A stretch of DNA of 6,002 nucleotides, from NCBI GenBank assembly GCA_023396535.1, contig JAEWWD010000053.1, positions 1 to 6,002 of the forward strand, read 5' to 3'. The notes under the pieces are model-generated. The model did no database searches and was not told where the DNA came from. It saw only the letters and a program-made list of their open reading frames with translations. Below are positions 5,860-6,002 of this stretch, one piece after another (the first letter of the stretch is position 1; each line of letters opens with the position of its first letter). This DNA is from Bacillota bacterium. Its GTDB lineage: Bacteria; Bacillota; Clostridia; Christensenellales; CAG-138. The position numbers and the translations under genes were made by a program.

Positions 5860-6002
5860 TCATTCATACCCCAGTTCACGCAAAGCGCTGGCGCTGTTGC
5901 GCCAATCTTCACGGACTTTGACATAGAGCTGCAGATTAACCTGCATGCCCAGCATCCATTCCATATCTTTCCTGGCCGCCTCCCCAATGCGCCGCAACAT
6001 AG
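5860..6002 (-). CDS. era: GTPase Era, C-terminal end (runs off the right edge)
   Basis: Era is an essential Ras-like GTPase that binds the 3' end of 16S rRNA through a C-terminal KH domain and helps small-subunit assembly. Only the last 47 codons are visible. They read MLRRIGEAARKDMEWMLG, then VNLQLYVKVREDW, RNSASALRELGYE and TGA, which is the diagnostic end of Era: the KH-domain helix after the GxxG loop, the last strand, and the WRNS-LRELGY tail. The GTPase domain is outside the window. A 94-base gap with no convincing gene separates it from yqzL. Confidence 0.95.
   Translation of the reverse strand, partial: MLRRIGEAARKDMEWMLGMQVNLQLYVKVREDWRNSASALRELGYE

Noticed and set aside
5796..5987. 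63-residue minus-strand frame across the end of era
   Set aside because: It is in a different frame from the clear Era C-terminus over most of its length. The part beyond the era stop, including a possible 19-codon frame starting at the ATG near 5851, has no ribosome site or family match.

Overview
The window looks like a piece of chromosome from a Clostridia-type Firmicute with fairly high GC. Evidence for this is the gene order era - yqzL - recO on one strand, a bacterial pyruvate phosphate dikinase (PPDK) whose active-site numbering nearly matches the Clostridium symbiosum enzyme, strong GGAGG-type ribosome binding sites, and A/T-rich promoters with extended -10 elements. No mobile element, CRISPR array, tRNA or rRNA was seen. 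All complete genes read through without frameshifts.

Layout from left to right. (1) Positions 1-371, minus strand: the N-terminal ribosome-binding domain of trigger factor (tig), cut by the window edge. (2) Positions 372-589: a divergent control region in which the tig promoter and the promoter of the next gene appear to share one palindromic -35 hexamer. (3) Positions 590-1840, plus strand: a homocysteine S-methyltransferase domain protein of 416 residues with an unusual C-terminal extension. (4) Positions 1841-1971: a convergent gap with two strong hairpins, one per strand. (5) Positions 1972-4611, minus strand: complete ppdK. (6) Positions 4612-4790: the ppdK control region, with a clear promoter flanked by two copies of the same palindrome. 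The copy inside the leader sits in a larger dyad followed by a U run, which suggests an attenuator. (7) Positions 4791-5549, minus strand: recO, with a zinc-ribbon cysteine set. (8) Positions 5550-5651: two hairpins. (9) Positions 5652-5765, minus strand: a 37-residue YqzL-family gene that is easy to miss. (10) Positions 5860-6002, minus strand: the C-terminal end of era.

Housekeeping functions dominate: nascent-chain folding (tig), ribosome assembly GTPase (era), recombinational repair (recO), one-carbon/methionine metabolism (the Hcy protein) and the pyruvate/PEP node (ppdK). No wholly new system is evident. The points most worth a second look are in the regulatory DNA (shared -35, duplicated palindromes, ppdK leader), the C-terminal half-domain of the Hcy protein, and the ppdK neighbourhood, where ppdK lies directly after recO.
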